DNA of 64,000 nt, taken from contig NZ_BBAG01000004.1 of the NCBI RefSeq assembly GCF_001311135.1, positions 1 to 64,000 on the forward strand. The letters are read 5' to 3'. The position numbers and the translations under genes are program-made. Positions within the stretch are counted from its first letter, which is position 1; the number at the start of each line of letters is the position of its first letter. The notes under the pieces were generated by a model that saw only the letters and a list, made by a program, of their open reading frames with translations, did not search any database and was not told the DNA's origin. Below, in pieces: positions 28,413-37,540 of this stretch. Source of the DNA: Secundilactobacillus paracollinoides DSM 15502 = JCM 11969 (GTDB lineage: Bacteria > Bacillota > Bacilli > Lactobacillales > Lactobacillaceae).

Positions 28413-30089
28413 TTGGAACGTCAAAAAAGATTTGAAAAATTAGAGAAACGTCCAGTTCATTTAGATGGGTTCGTTAAGAACTGGGATGATGAAGGATTAG
28501 TTGCCCTTAACGGTAAGAATGATCCAACACCAAGTATTACGATCGAAAACGGTGTTGTTACTGAAATGGATGGTAAGAAGAAGGCAGACTTCGACCTTAT
28601 CGACAAGTACATCGCCGAATACGGGATCAACTTGGACAACGCTGAAAAGACTTTAAAGACCGATTCAGTTAAGATCGCCAACATGATGTGTGATCCTAAC
28701 GTCTCCCGTGCTGAAATTATTGAATACACAACAGCTATGACTCCTGCAAAGGCTGCTGAAGTTATCAGCCAGTTGAACTTTGCTGAAATGATCATGGCAA
28801 CTCAAAAGATGCGGCCACGTCGGACACCTATGACACAAGTCCACGCCACCAACACGTTGGATAACCCAGTTGAAATTGCTGCTGATGCTGCCGAAGCCGC
28901 TTTACGTGGGGTTCCTGAAGAAGAAACCACGACTGCCGTTGCTCGGTATGCGCCAATGAACGCCATTTCAATCATGGTCGGTGCTCAAAGTGGCCGTCCT
29001 GGTGTTATCACCCAATGTTCAGTTGAAGAAGCTGACGAATTGAGTTTAGGGATGCGTGGGTTTACCGCCTATGCCGAAACGATTTCCGTTTATGGGACTG
29101 ACCGGGTCTTCACTGATGGTGATGATACCCCTTGGTCAAAGGGCTTCTTAGCTTCTTGCTACGCTTCACGTGGGTTGAAGATGCGGTTTACTTCAGGTGC
29201 CGGTTCAGAGGTTATGATGGGCTACACTGAAGGTAAGTCAATGCTTTACCTTGAAGCACGTTGTATCTACATTACCAAAGCATCAGGTGTTCAAGGCCTG
29301 CAAAACGGTGGTGTTAGTTGTATCGGGATGCCAGGTGCCGTCGTAGGCGGGATCCGTGAAGTTCTCGGTGAAAACTTACTATGTATGTCACTTGACCTTG
29401 AATGTGCTTCTGGTAACGACCAAGCCTTCTCTCACTCTGACATTCGTCGGACTGGCCGGATGATCGGTCAATTCATCGCCGGTACTGATTACATTTCATC
29501 AGGGTATGCCGCCGAAGAAAACATTGATAACACCTTTGCTGGGTCAAACATGGATGCCTTAGACTTCGATGATTACATTACTTTGGAACGTGACTTGGCC
29601 ATCAATGGTGGGATCATGCCTATCACTGAAGAAGAATCAATCAAGATTCGTCACAAGGCCGGTGTTGCTCTCCAAGCTGTCTTTGATGGGTTAGGCTTAC
29701 CACCAATCACTGATGAAGAAGTTGAAGCCGCAACTTACGGCAGCAATTCAAACGACATGCCAAAACGTGACATGGTGCAAGATATGAAGGCTGCTCAAGA
29801 CTTAATGACTCGTGGTATTACGGTCATTGATGTTATCAAGGCCTTATACGACCACGATATCAAAGACGTCGCTGAAGCTGTGCTTAAGTTAGCTCAACAA
29901 AAAGTTTGTGGTGACTACCTGCAAACATCCGCTGTCTTCTTGGATGGTTGGAAGTGTACTTCAGCTATTAACGATGCTAACGATTACAAAGGCCCAGGTA
30001 CTGGTTACCGTCTATGGGAAGACAAAGACAAGTGGAACCGTCTAGAAAACGTTCCGTGGGCTTTGGATCCTCAGAAGTTGGAATTCTAA
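28413..30089 (+). CDS. pduC: propanediol/glycerol dehydratase large subunit
   Basis: The 558-residue catalytic TIM-barrel subunit of the B12-dependent diol dehydratase, converting 1,2-propanediol to propionaldehyde or glycerol to 3-hydroxypropionaldehyde. Start is TTG with GAGGAGG upstream. [32 protein letters not shown], the [21 protein letters not shown] region and CYASRGLKM are strongly conserved. Diol and cofactor contacts lie within these strands. The frame is intact. It acts inside the microcompartment with PduD and PduE. Confidence 0.96.
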   Translation: MERQKRFEKLEKRPVHLDGFVKNWDDEGLVALNGKNDPTPSITIENGVVTEMDGKKKADFDLIDKYIAEYGINLDNAEKTLKTDSVKIANMMCDPNVSRAEIIEYTTAMTPAKAAEVISQLNFAEMIMATQKMRPRRTPMTQVHATNTLDNPVEIAADAAEAALRGVPEEETTTAVARYAPMNAISIMVGAQSGRPGVITQCSVEEADELSLGMRGFTAYAETISVYGTDRVFTDGDDTPWSKGFLASCYASRGLKMRFTSGAGSEVMMGYTEGKSMLYLEARCIYITKASGVQGLQNGGVSCIGMPGAVVGGIREVLGENLLCMSLDLECASGNDQAFSHSDIRRTGRMIGQFIAGTDYISSGYAAEENIDNTFAGSNMDALDFDDYITLERDLAINGGIMPITEEESIKIRHKAGVALQAVFDGLGLPPITDEEVEAATYGSNSNDMPKRDMVQDMKAAQDLMTRGITVIDVIKALYDHDIKDVAEAVLKLAQQKVCGDYLQTSAVFLDGWKCTSAINDANDYKGPGTGYRLWEDKDKWNRLENVPWALDPQKLEF

Positions 30090-30117
30090 CCAGACAGGTC
30101 GAAGGGAGGTAAGCACA

Positions 30118-30819
30118 GTGAGTTCAGAAATTGATGAAACATTGCTTAGAAATATTATCAAAGGCGTTTTAAGTGAAGTTCAAAACACTGATACGCCAAT
30201 TTCCTTTGGTGGTGACCAATCTGCAGCATCAGCCCCAGTTGCTGGTGCCAAGGAAGGTGCCGTACCAGAGAAGAAGTTAGATTGGTTTGAACACGTTGGT
30301 GTCGCCAAGCCAGGTCTGTCAAAGGACGAAGTTGTGATCGGGGTTGCCCCAGCATTTGCTGAAGTTTTGACTAAGACCATGACCAAGATTCCTCACAAGG
30401 ATATCCTACGTCAAGTCATTGCCGGGATCGAAGAAGAAGGCTTGAAGGCTCGGGTCGTTAAGGTATACCGGACTTCAGATGTTTCCTTTGTTTCCGCTGA
30501 TGTTGACCAGTTATCTGGTTCTGGCATTTCAGTTGCTATTCAATCAAAGGGTACAACGATCATTCACCAAAAGGATCAAGCACCATTATCTAACCTTGAA
30601 TTATTCCCTCAAGCACCAGTGTTAACACTTGATGCCTACCGGGCAATTGGTAAGAACGCTGCCCAATATGCCAAGGGAATGTCACCAAACCCAGTGCCAA
30701 CCGTTAACGATCAAATGGCTCGTGTCCAATATCAAGCTCTTTCAGCCTTGATGCACATTAAGGAAACGAAGCAGGTTGTCGTTGGTAAGGCTGCCGAAGA
30801 AATTAAGGTTACCCTTTAA
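30118..30819 (+). CDS. pduD: propanediol dehydratase medium subunit
   Basis: A 233-residue subunit that holds the lower face of adenosylcobalamin. The start is GTG behind GGGAGG. The first 20 residues ([17 protein letters not shown]) form an amphipathic helix typical of encapsulation peptides, followed by a flexible alanine/glycine linker. The core begins near [13 protein letters not shown] and includes VIGVAPAF and [18 protein letters not shown]. Frame intact. Confidence 0.95.
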   Translation: MSSEIDETLLRNIIKGVLSEVQNTDTPISFGGDQSAASAPVAGAKEGAVPEKKLDWFEHVGVAKPGLSKDEVVIGVAPAFAEVLTKTMTKIPHKDILRQVIAGIEEEGLKARVVKVYRTSDVSFVSADVDQLSGSGISVAIQSKGTTIIHQKDQAPLSNLELFPQAPVLTLDAYRAIGKNAAQYAKGMSPNPVPTVNDQMARVQYQALSALMHIKETKQVVVGKAAEEIKVTL

Positions 30820-30838
30820 TTGAGGAGGATTTAATACT

Positions 30839-31360
30839 ATGAGCGAAGTAGATGACTTAGTCGCTAGAATTGCTGCTCAGTTACAACAGGGCGGCAACGC
30901 TTCTAGTGCATCAACTAGTGCTAGCACCGCTACTAGTTCTGAAAAAGAATTAGGGGCTGCTGACTACCCACTATTTGAAAAGCATTCAGATTTAATCAAA
31001 ACACCAACAGGACAAAGCGTTAACGAAATTACGTTGGAAAACGTCGTTAACGGTAAGGTTACTGCCAAGGATATGCGGATCACCCCAGCAACGTTGAAGT
31101 TACAAGGTGAAATTGCTGCCAACGCTGGCCGTCCTGCCATTCAACGGAACATGCAACGGGCTTCAGAATTAACTTCTGTTCCTGATGATGTTGTTTTGAA
31201 CCTTTACAACTCATTACGGCCATTCCGTTCAACAAAACAAGAATTATTGGATACCGCCAAAGATCTTCGTGACAAGTACCACGCACCGATTTGTGCCGCA
31301 TGGTTCGAAGAGGCTGCTACAAACTACGAAGTCAACAAGAAGTTGAAGGGCGATAACTAG
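30839..31360 (+). CDS. pduE: propanediol dehydratase small subunit
   Basis: A 173-residue subunit completing the PduCDE complex. The N-terminus (VDDLVARIAAQLQQ) is a second likely encapsulation helix, followed by a serine/alanine-rich linker up to about residue 35. The core starts at DYPLFEKHSDLIKTPTG and ends with the conserved PFRSTKQELLDTA and APICAAWFEEAA segments. Ribosome site GAGGAG. Frame intact. Confidence 0.95.
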   Translation: MSEVDDLVARIAAQLQQGGNASSASTSASTATSSEKELGAADYPLFEKHSDLIKTPTGQSVNEITLENVVNGKVTAKDMRITPATLKLQGEIAANAGRPAIQRNMQRASELTSVPDDVVLNLYNSLRPFRSTKQELLDTAKDLRDKYHAPICAAWFEEAATNYEVNKKLKGDN

Positions 31361-31375
31361 TTAGGGGGTTTTAGT

Positions 31376-33207
31376 ATGACACGTGTAATTGGTGTTGATA
31401 TCGGAAATTCCTCTACTGAAGTTGCCCTTGCGGATGTGTCTGACAGTGGTGAAGTAAATTTCATTAATTCTGGAATTTCCGAAACAACTGGCATTAAAGG
31501 TACCAAGCAAAACTTGATCGGGTTCGTAAATCGATTCAAATCGTTTTGCAAAAATCAAACATGCAAATTTCCGATGTTGATCTGATTCGGATCAACGAAG
31601 CAACGCCCGTTATTGGTGATGTTGCGATGGAAACCATTACTGAAACGGTCATTACTGAATCAACGATGATCGGGCATAACCCAGGTACGCCTGGGGGTGT
31701 CGGAACAGGTTCTGGCTACACGGTAAATTTGCTGGATCTGTTGAGTCAGGGTGATAAGGACAAGCCTTACATCGTGATCATCTCCAAAGAAATTGATTTT
31801 GCGGATGCGGCAAAGCTGATTAACGCTTACGTTGCATCAGGCTATCAGATCACAGCTGCCATCCTCCAAAGTGATGATGGTGTCCTGATCAATAACCGGT
31901 TAACAAAAAAGATTCCAATTGTGGATGAAGTGTCACAGATCGACAAGGTACCGTTGAACATGCTTGCCGCGGTTGAAGTTGCACCACCTGGCAAGGTCAT
32001 TGCTCAATTGTCAAACCCATATGGTATCGCCACACTGTTCGAACTTTCTTCTGAAGAAACTAAAAACATTGTGCCCGTTGCCCGGGCTTTAATTGGAAAC
32101 CGTTCAGCTGTTGTCATTAAGACGCCAGCTGGTGACGTTAAAGCGCGTGTGATTCCAGCTGGTAAGATCTTGATCAATGGCCAACCAAACGGTCATGGCG
32201 AGGTTAACGTTGCAGCTGGTGCGGATGCCATCATGAAAAAGGTGAACGAGTTCGATAGTGTCGATGACATTACCGGTGAATCGGGCACTAACGTCGGCGG
32301 AATGTTGGAAAAGGTGCGTCAAACGATGGCGCAGTTAACTGACAAACAAAACAGTGACATTGCGATTCAAGATGTGCTGGCTGTCAACACCTCCGTTCCT
32401 GTAACGGTTCGGGGTGGTCTGGCTGGTGAATTCTCGATGGAACAAGCTGTTGGGATCGCCGCCATGGTTAAATCGGATCACTTACAAATGCAAGCGATTG
32501 CGGATCTCATGAAAGACGAGTTCCACGTCCAAGTTGAAATTGGTGGTGCTGAAGCTGAATCAGCAATTCTGGGTGCGTTAACAACGCCTGGGACAACGAA
32601 GCCGATTGCCATTCTTGACTTGGGTGCCGGTTCAACCGATGCTTCAATTATCAACCAGAAAGATGAAAAGGTTGCGATTCACTTGGCTGGTGCCGGTGAT
32701 ATGGTCACCATGATCATCAATTCTGAACTTGGGTTGGAAGACCCATACTTGGCAGAGGATATTAAGAAGTATCCACTTGCAAAGGTTGATAATTTATTCC
32801 AGTTACGGCATGAAGATGGTGCCGTTCAATTCTTCGAAGATCCATTACCTGCTGATTTATTCGCCAGAGTTGTGGCCGTTAAACCAGATGGATACGAACC
32901 GCTTCCAGGTAATTTGAGCATTGAAAAAGTTAAAATCGTGCGTCAAACAGCCAAGAAACGGGTCTTCGTTACAAATGCTATTCGTGCCTTACACCACGTT
33001 AGTCCAACAGGTAATATCCGAGATATTCCGTTCGTGGTCATTGTCGGTGGGTCCGCCCTCGACTTTGAAATTCCACAACTGGTAACCGATGAATTATCAC
33101 ATTATAACTTAGTTGCAGGTCGTGGTAATATTCGGGGAATTGAAGGTCCAAGAAACGCCGTGGCGACTGGTTTGATTCTTTCATACGCGAGTGAGAAGAG
33201 GGGATAG
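31376..33207 (+). CDS. pduG: diol dehydratase reactivase large subunit (frame broken)
   Basis: PduG is the Hsp70-like ATPase of the reactivating factor that swaps damaged cobalamin out of PduCDE. The N-terminal VIGVDIGNSSTEVA phosphate loop, the ILDLGAGSTDASII second loop and FVVIVGGSALDFEIP are canonical. The first 45 or so codons are one frame ahead; restoring one base near 31520 (GGGTTCGTAAA) gives a continuous 610-residue protein. It is followed by pduH. Confidence 0.9.
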
Positions 33208-33208
33208 T

Positions 33209-33559
33209 ATGGCATTTGATTCTGAACGGCCGTCAATTATATTGGCGACACCAACGGGTTCTAATGGCCAGCTTCCTGCAGTTCTTGATCCAATGCTAAA
33301 TGGCATGGAAGAGGAACAAATTCCGTTTCAAATTCTCGATATGGAAGGCAGTTCAGCCGTTGAACGAGCTTACAACGCTTCCGTTGCTTCACGATTGTCA
33401 GTGGGGGTCGCCTTTGATGATACACAGATCATTGTGCATTACAAAAACTTGGCACCTGATAAACCACTGTTTGATGTCCAGATCACTGATCCGGTCACCG
33501 TTCGTAAAGTTGGGGCAAACGCTGCTCGACTGGTAAAAGGAGTTCCATTCAAGAAGTAA
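33209..33559 (+). CDS. pduH: diol dehydratase reactivase small subunit
   Basis: A 116-residue partner of PduG, related in fold to the beta/medium subunit of the dehydratase. ATG 33209 lies after GAGAAGAGGGG. The protein begins MAFDSERPSIILATP and includes the EGSSAVERAYNAS and SVGVAFDDTQIIVHYKNL segments. Its start nearly touches the pduG stop. Frame intact. Confidence 0.9.
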   Translation: MAFDSERPSIILATPTGSNGQLPAVLDPMLNGMEEEQIPFQILDMEGSSAVERAYNASVASRLSVGVAFDDTQIIVHYKNLAPDKPLFDVQITDPVTVRKVGANAARLVKGVPFKK

Positions 33560-33576
33560 AGACAGGTGAACGTTTT

Positions 33577-34263
33577 ATGCAATCAATTGGATACCTTGAA
33601 GTAGAAGGGCTTCCTGGCGCAATCGTTGCGGCAGATCGAATGCTTAAAACAGCCGATGTGAGTCTGAAATACGTTGAAAATACTAAGGGTGGCGGTTGGA
33701 TCACCGTCTCTGTCACTGGTGATGTTGCAGCCGTTCAAGCCGCAATCGATGCTGGTATCGGTGAACTTGGCGATCAAGTTTACTGCTCAGACGTGATTGC
33801 CAACCCAGCGCCTGGTATTGAGACCTTAGGGAAAAATGATGCGATCAAAGGCAATCATTTAGACGACCAAGGGCCAGATGATCCTCAAGGACCTAGTGAT
33901 CCAAAGGGACCAGATGATCCGAAGGGGCCAAATGATGGACCAGCACCAAAGGATACCCCTAAGCCAAAGGACGATTCATTGGCAGCATCACCGGTGGAAG
34001 AATCGACTAATACAATCGATCAAGCTGGAGGAGCAAATGCTGCTCCTTTAGCTATTTCAAAAGGGAATACACCAGATGCTAAGCAAAAGGAAGCACCAGT
34101 GTCGGATAAGTCAGCAACTGCAAAGACAGCCGACAAAAATGATACAAAAGAAGCCACATGTAACCTTTGTGGTGATCCTGCCTGCCCACGCAAGATGGGG
34201 GAACCACATAAGAAGTGCATTCACTACGCTGAATTAAAAGGCACCAAAAATAGGAGGAATTGA
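33577..34263 (+). CDS. pduK: shell protein PduK, BMC domain with proline-rich linker and cysteine cluster
   Basis: Residues 1 to about 85 are a BMC domain ([23 protein letters not shown]). About residues 90-120 repeat a GP-D-DP-K-GP pattern several times, and a low-complexity Ala/Lys/Thr stretch follows. The tail has Cys195, Cys198, Cys203 and Cys214 plus His211 and His216, in a CxxCxxxxCP pattern that could bind an iron-sulfur cluster or zinc. PduK in Salmonella also has a C-terminal cysteine-containing extension. Frame intact; the stop overlaps the region before pduJ. Confidence 0.88.
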   Translation: MQSIGYLEVEGLPGAIVAADRMLKTADVSLKYVENTKGGGWITVSVTGDVAAVQAAIDAGIGELGDQVYCSDVIANPAPGIETLGKNDAIKGNHLDDQGPDDPQGPSDPKGPDDPKGPNDGPAPKDTPKPKDDSLAASPVEESTNTIDQAGGANAAPLAISKGNTPDAKQKEAPVSDKSATAKTADKNDTKEATCNLCGDPACPRKMGEPHKKCIHYAELKGTKNRRN

Positions 34264-34265
34264 TT

Positions 34266-34544
34266 ATGAACAACGCATTAGGAATGATTGAAACAAAGGG
34301 TCTTGTCGCATCTATCGAAGCAGCCGATGCTATGGTTAAAGCAGCTAACGTCGTTATGGTTGGCCAAGAAAAGATCGGTAGCGGGTTAGTTACTGTTATG
34401 GTTCGTGGTGATGTTGGTGCCGTTAAAGCTTCTGTTGATGCCGGCGTTCAAGCTGCTGAAAACATTGGCGAAGTCTTAACGTCATTCGTTATCCCTCGTC
34501 CACACGCTGAAGTAGAAAACATCTTACCTCAACCTGCAAAATAA
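34266..34544 (+). CDS. pduJ: microcompartment shell protein PduJ
   Basis: A 92-residue BMC-domain hexamer, almost the same protein as PduA ([27 protein letters not shown]). Start ATG 34266 after TAGGAGGAATTG. PduA and PduJ are the two major tiles of the Pdu shell. The placement after pduK is the conserved one. Frame intact. Confidence 0.94.
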   Translation: MNNALGMIETKGLVASIEAADAMVKAANVVMVGQEKIGSGLVTVMVRGDVGAVKASVDAGVQAAENIGEVLTSFVIPRPHAEVENILPQPAK

Positions 34545-34576
34545 TCAATAATCGAACAAAGGGTGGCTGTTAATTT

Positions 34577-35223
34577 ATGGAATTAACTGAAGAGAAACTC
34601 AGACAAGTTATCAAACAAGTGATTGCGGAGGAATGCGACCCTAACCGTGTTCAGGTTAGCGTTTCAAACCACCATATTCACTTGACTGAAGCAGATTTTA
34701 AAACGTTATTTCCTAACGGCAAGATGGAAGCGTTTAAGCCTTTGAAACAACCTGGCGAATACGCAACTGCAAACGTGGCAACGATCGTCGGCCCTGCTGG
34801 CAAGATCGAACACGTGCGGGTCCTTGGCCCATGCCGGTCCCACTCACAAGTTGAAATTGCCCGTTCAGAAGCCATTGCAATTGGGGTCGATGCCCCAATT
34901 CGGCTTTCTGGGCACTTGGATGGTACGCCATCCGTTAAGCTTGTGACGCCGGATGGACAAGTTGACGTTCAAGGGGTCATTGTTGCAAAGCGTCACATTC
35001 ACATGAGTGATGACGATGCCAAGCGCTTGGCGTTAAGCTTGGCGATACGGTCTGTGTTGAGATCATGTCAAACAATCGTCGGACAACGTTTAACGACGTT
35101 ATTGCCCGTCCTCGTAAGGACTTTGTTCTTGAAATGCACATCGATACTGACGAGGCCAATGCGGCTAACGTTGGTATGGGGAGCACAACATATGGCCGGA
35201 TCATCGTTCCGGATAAGAAATAA
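34577..35223 (+). CDS. pduL: phosphotransacylase PduL (frame broken)
   Basis: PduL converts propionyl-CoA and phosphate to propionyl phosphate, recycling CoA inside the compartment. The N-terminal helix LTEEKLRQVIKQVIAEE is a classical encapsulation peptide. VSVSNHHIHLTEADF and VAKRHIHMSDDDAKRL carry the metal-binding histidines of the two beta-barrels. A single lost G near 35030 shifts the frame; restored, the protein ends in the conserved MGSTTYGRIIVPDKK segment at 35223, about 216 residues. Confidence 0.9.
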
Positions 35224-35251
35224 CTTGAATAGTTAAAGGTTGGTGGCCAAC

Positions 35252-35755
35252 ATGGATCATCTTATTGAGCAAGTACTGACGAAAATCAGACAACGCGAAC
35301 ACCAATCATTCGAAGTTGATTATCTTGATAAGACCTTACCACCTGATGACCAGGTTTTTACCGACTTTGCAAACGTCTCAATTAACAATGTCACCATTAA
35401 TTTGTTAATTGATCTGTACCGAGTGGACACGGCAAATGACTGGGTTCACTGGCTCTTGCAAGGGATTAGCTTTCAAGTAAACTTCACGTTTAATATTAGT
35501 CAATACATGGTCAACTTTATTCCTAAAAAGATGCTGTTAAATTGGCCGGTGAAATTTGTTGTTGATAAGGGACGTCCTGTGGTGACGTTCAATCGCAAAA
35601 CAGTTAGCAGATCAGACGTTGCTGCCTTACCTGATAAAGCGGTACTCGTTGTCACTACTGCTCAGCATTTAACAACCGAAGCCACGGAAGTTAGCCGGTT
35701 GAAGCAGATTACTATACAGATTAGGACTGATGAAGATTGTATATGGCAAAAGTAG
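35252..35755 (+). CDS. pduM: microcompartment assembly protein PduM
   Basis: A 167-residue protein needed for proper Pdu assembly in Salmonella, with no known enzymatic activity. I recognise it by position between pduL and pduN, its size, and a weak PduM-like pattern (FTDFANVSINNVTINLLIDLYR). The end overlaps pduN by 13 bases. Start ATG 35252 is preferred to the GTG at 35240. Confidence 0.75.
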   Translation: MDHLIEQVLTKIRQREHQSFEVDYLDKTLPPDDQVFTDFANVSINNVTINLLIDLYRVDTANDWVHWLLQGISFQVNFTFNISQYMVNFIPKKMLLNWPVKFVVDKGRPVVTFNRKTVSRSDVAALPDKAVLVVTTAQHLTTEATEVSRLKQITIQIRTDEDCIWQK

Positions 35756-36006
35756 TTGGAAGCGTTGTTTCAACGCAAAAAGATCGTTCACTTGTCGGTA
35801 GAAAGTTGATGATCGTGCAACCAGTCAATTCTAATGGAGAAGAAGTTCGCCACGAAGAAGTGGCTGCTGATAGCGTCGGTGCCGGGGTTGGCGAGTATGT
35901 GTTACTCGTCAGAGGCGCCGGGGCACGACGCGCAAACTCAGAGGATATATCTAAGGATGTCAATGATTGTTCGATTGTCGGCATCATAGACCGATTTGAT
36001 AAGTGA
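35743..36006 (+). CDS. pduN: microcompartment vertex protein PduN (EutN/CcmL family)
   Basis: An 87-residue pentamer-forming protein that caps the twelve vertices of the shell. MAKVVGSVVSTQKDRSLVGRKLM and the VDSV/GVGEYVLLVRG segment (AADSVGAGVGEYVLLV) are hallmarks. The start is ATG 35743, inside the end of pduM. Frame intact. Confidence 0.92.
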   Translation: MAKVVGSVVSTQKDRSLVGRKLMIVQPVNSNGEEVRHEEVAADSVGAGVGEYVLLVRGAGARRANSEDISKDVNDCSIVGIIDRFDK

Positions 36007-36022
36007 TAAAGAAGGGGTAACT

Positions 36023-36601
36023 ATGGCCATTTATACTAAGGGTGGCGATAAAGGCAACACAAGTTTATTCGACGGTAAACGGGTCCCCAAGAATTCCTTG
36101 CGGGTTGAAACTTATGGTACCTTTGATGAACTGAATGCAAATGTCAGCTTAGCTGATAAATTTTGCCTTGATCCGGAAAACCGTAAGATCTTACAACGAA
36201 TTGAATATCGCATGTTTTTCCTTCAAGGTGAGATTGCCACCGAAGAACCAGAAAAATTTCGGCAACAAAGTACCATCATCACTGACGAGGACGTGCATTA
36301 CTTGGAATCAATTATCGACAAATACACAGCCGAACTCCCTAAGGTAACGACGTTTATTTTACCCGGTTCAAGCTGTGCAGGTGCGCAATTGCATGTTTGT
36401 CGGACCGTCTGCCGTCGCGCCGAACGACAATTTGTTTCCTTTATGGCCGAAAATGACGTTCGACCAGAGTTGGAACGCTATGTAAACCGTCTTTCTGATT
36501 TCTTCTACATCATGGCGCGTTCTGAAGACCACGTTGCAGAGAATCAGAAGATCCTTGACATGGTTGTTGAACGGTATAAAAAGGCAACGGAGGAATCCTA
36601 A
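36023..36601 (+). CDS. pduO: PduO adenosyltransferase (pdu operon copy)
   Basis: A 192-residue ATP:cob(I)alamin adenosyltransferase with KGGDKGNTSLFDG, ETYGTFDELNAN and the CRRAERQ motif. It is a catalytic domain only; the GlcG-like domain fused to it in Salmonella is encoded separately and twice, directly downstream. It differs clearly from the copy at 82-645. Ribosome site GAAGGGG. It should supply coenzyme B12 to PduCDE. Confidence 0.92.
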   Translation: MAIYTKGGDKGNTSLFDGKRVPKNSLRVETYGTFDELNANVSLADKFCLDPENRKILQRIEYRMFFLQGEIATEEPEKFRQQSTIITDEDVHYLESIIDKYTAELPKVTTFILPGSSCAGAQLHVCRTVCRRAERQFVSFMAENDVRPELERYVNRLSDFFYIMARSEDHVAENQKILDMVVERYKKATEES

Positions 36602-36603
36602 CA

Positions 36604-37101
36604 ATGGATAAAGATCAAATTAGTAAAATTATCAGTGAAGTTCTGGCAGAAAACGGCGTTCAAGCTGGTCCTGCTGCTCAAGCAAACGTTTTCGATAAGC
36701 ATAAGATGGAACGTGCTATTGATGCCGGTATTGCAAAAGCAAATGAACTTAAAGTTGGTGTGACCTTTGCCATCATGGATTGCAAACAGGTCGTTCAAAT
36801 GTCTTACCACATGCCAAACGGTAATTTGGTGGGGACATTCTTGGCACCAAAAAAGGCTTGGTCAGCAATTGCAATGAAGGAACCAACGAAGGATATCAGT
36901 AAAGATATTCAACCAGGTGGACCCCTTTATCAAATGGAGACCATGCTGGATGGCAAACTTGTGTCATTCCCAGGTGGAATCCCGTTAACTTGTGATGGTG
37001 AAATTTTCGGAGCTGTTGGTGTTAGCGGTGGCCTGATCGAAGAAGACCAAGCAATCTGTGAAGCCACAGTAAATGAGTTTCTTAAGGAGACGACTAAATA
37101 A
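36604..37101 (+). CDS. GlcG/HbpS (PduO-C) family protein with encapsulation helix
   Basis: A 165-residue protein of the GlcG/HbpS (DUF336) family, equivalent to the C-terminal domain of Salmonella PduO, which can bind haem or corrinoid. Residues 1-20 (DKDQISKIISEVLAENG) form an amphipathic helix like the targeting peptides of PduD, PduL and PduP, followed by a short Ala/Gly linker. The core begins at FDKHKMERAIDAG. The helix suggests packaging inside the microcompartment. The gene starts two bases after the pduO stop. Frame intact. Confidence 0.85.
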   Translation: MDKDQISKIISEVLAENGVQAGPAAQANVFDKHKMERAIDAGIAKANELKVGVTFAIMDCKQVVQMSYHMPNGNLVGTFLAPKKAWSAIAMKEPTKDISKDIQPGGPLYQMETMLDGKLVSFPGGIPLTCDGEIFGAVGVSGGLIEEDQAICEATVNEFLKETTK

Positions 37102-37538
37102 TGACAACTGAAGCAGAACAAGCAAAATTATTCGACAAGCATAAGATGGAACGCGCAATCGATGCTGGTGTCGCAAAAGCCAATGAACTTAAAGTTGGCG
37201 TGACCTTTGCAATTATGGATTGCAATCAAGTTGTTCAGATGTCATATCATCTGCCAAACGGTAACTTGGTCGGGACATTTTTAGCCCCTAAAAAAGCTTG
37301 GTCCGCTATTGCAATGAAGGAACCAACTAAGGATATCAGCAAAGATATCCAACCAGGTGGTCCTTTATACCAAATGGAAACCATGCTGGATGGCAAATTG
37401 GTGTCATTCCCAGGCGGAATTCCATTGACTATAAACGGCGAGATCATCGGCGCCGTTGGCGTTAGCGGTGGGTTGATCGAAGAAGATCAAGCCATTTGTG
37501 AAGCCGTCGTAAGCGAATTTCTAAAGGAGAGTAACTGA
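37101..37538 (+). CDS. GlcG/HbpS (PduO-C) paralogue without encapsulation helix
   Basis: A 145-residue near-copy of the preceding protein, differing at about ten of some 130 aligned residues, including the replacement of a lysine and a cysteine (K/N in IMDCxQ, C/I in PLTxxGEI). The first 10 residues (TTEAEQAKL) are unrelated to the targeting helix. The start overlaps the previous stop by one base. This is a recent tandem duplication with N-terminal divergence. Confidence 0.85.
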   Translation: MTTEAEQAKLFDKHKMERAIDAGVAKANELKVGVTFAIMDCNQVVQMSYHLPNGNLVGTFLAPKKAWSAIAMKEPTKDISKDIQPGGPLYQMETMLDGKLVSFPGGIPLTINGEIIGAVGVSGGLIEEDQAICEAVVSEFLKESN

Positions 37539-37540
37539 GT

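Noticed and set aside
33840-33960. Assembly artefact in the pduK GP-DP repeats
   Set aside because: The repeat units differ in sequence and the frame stays open through to the cysteine cluster, so the repeats look genuine.
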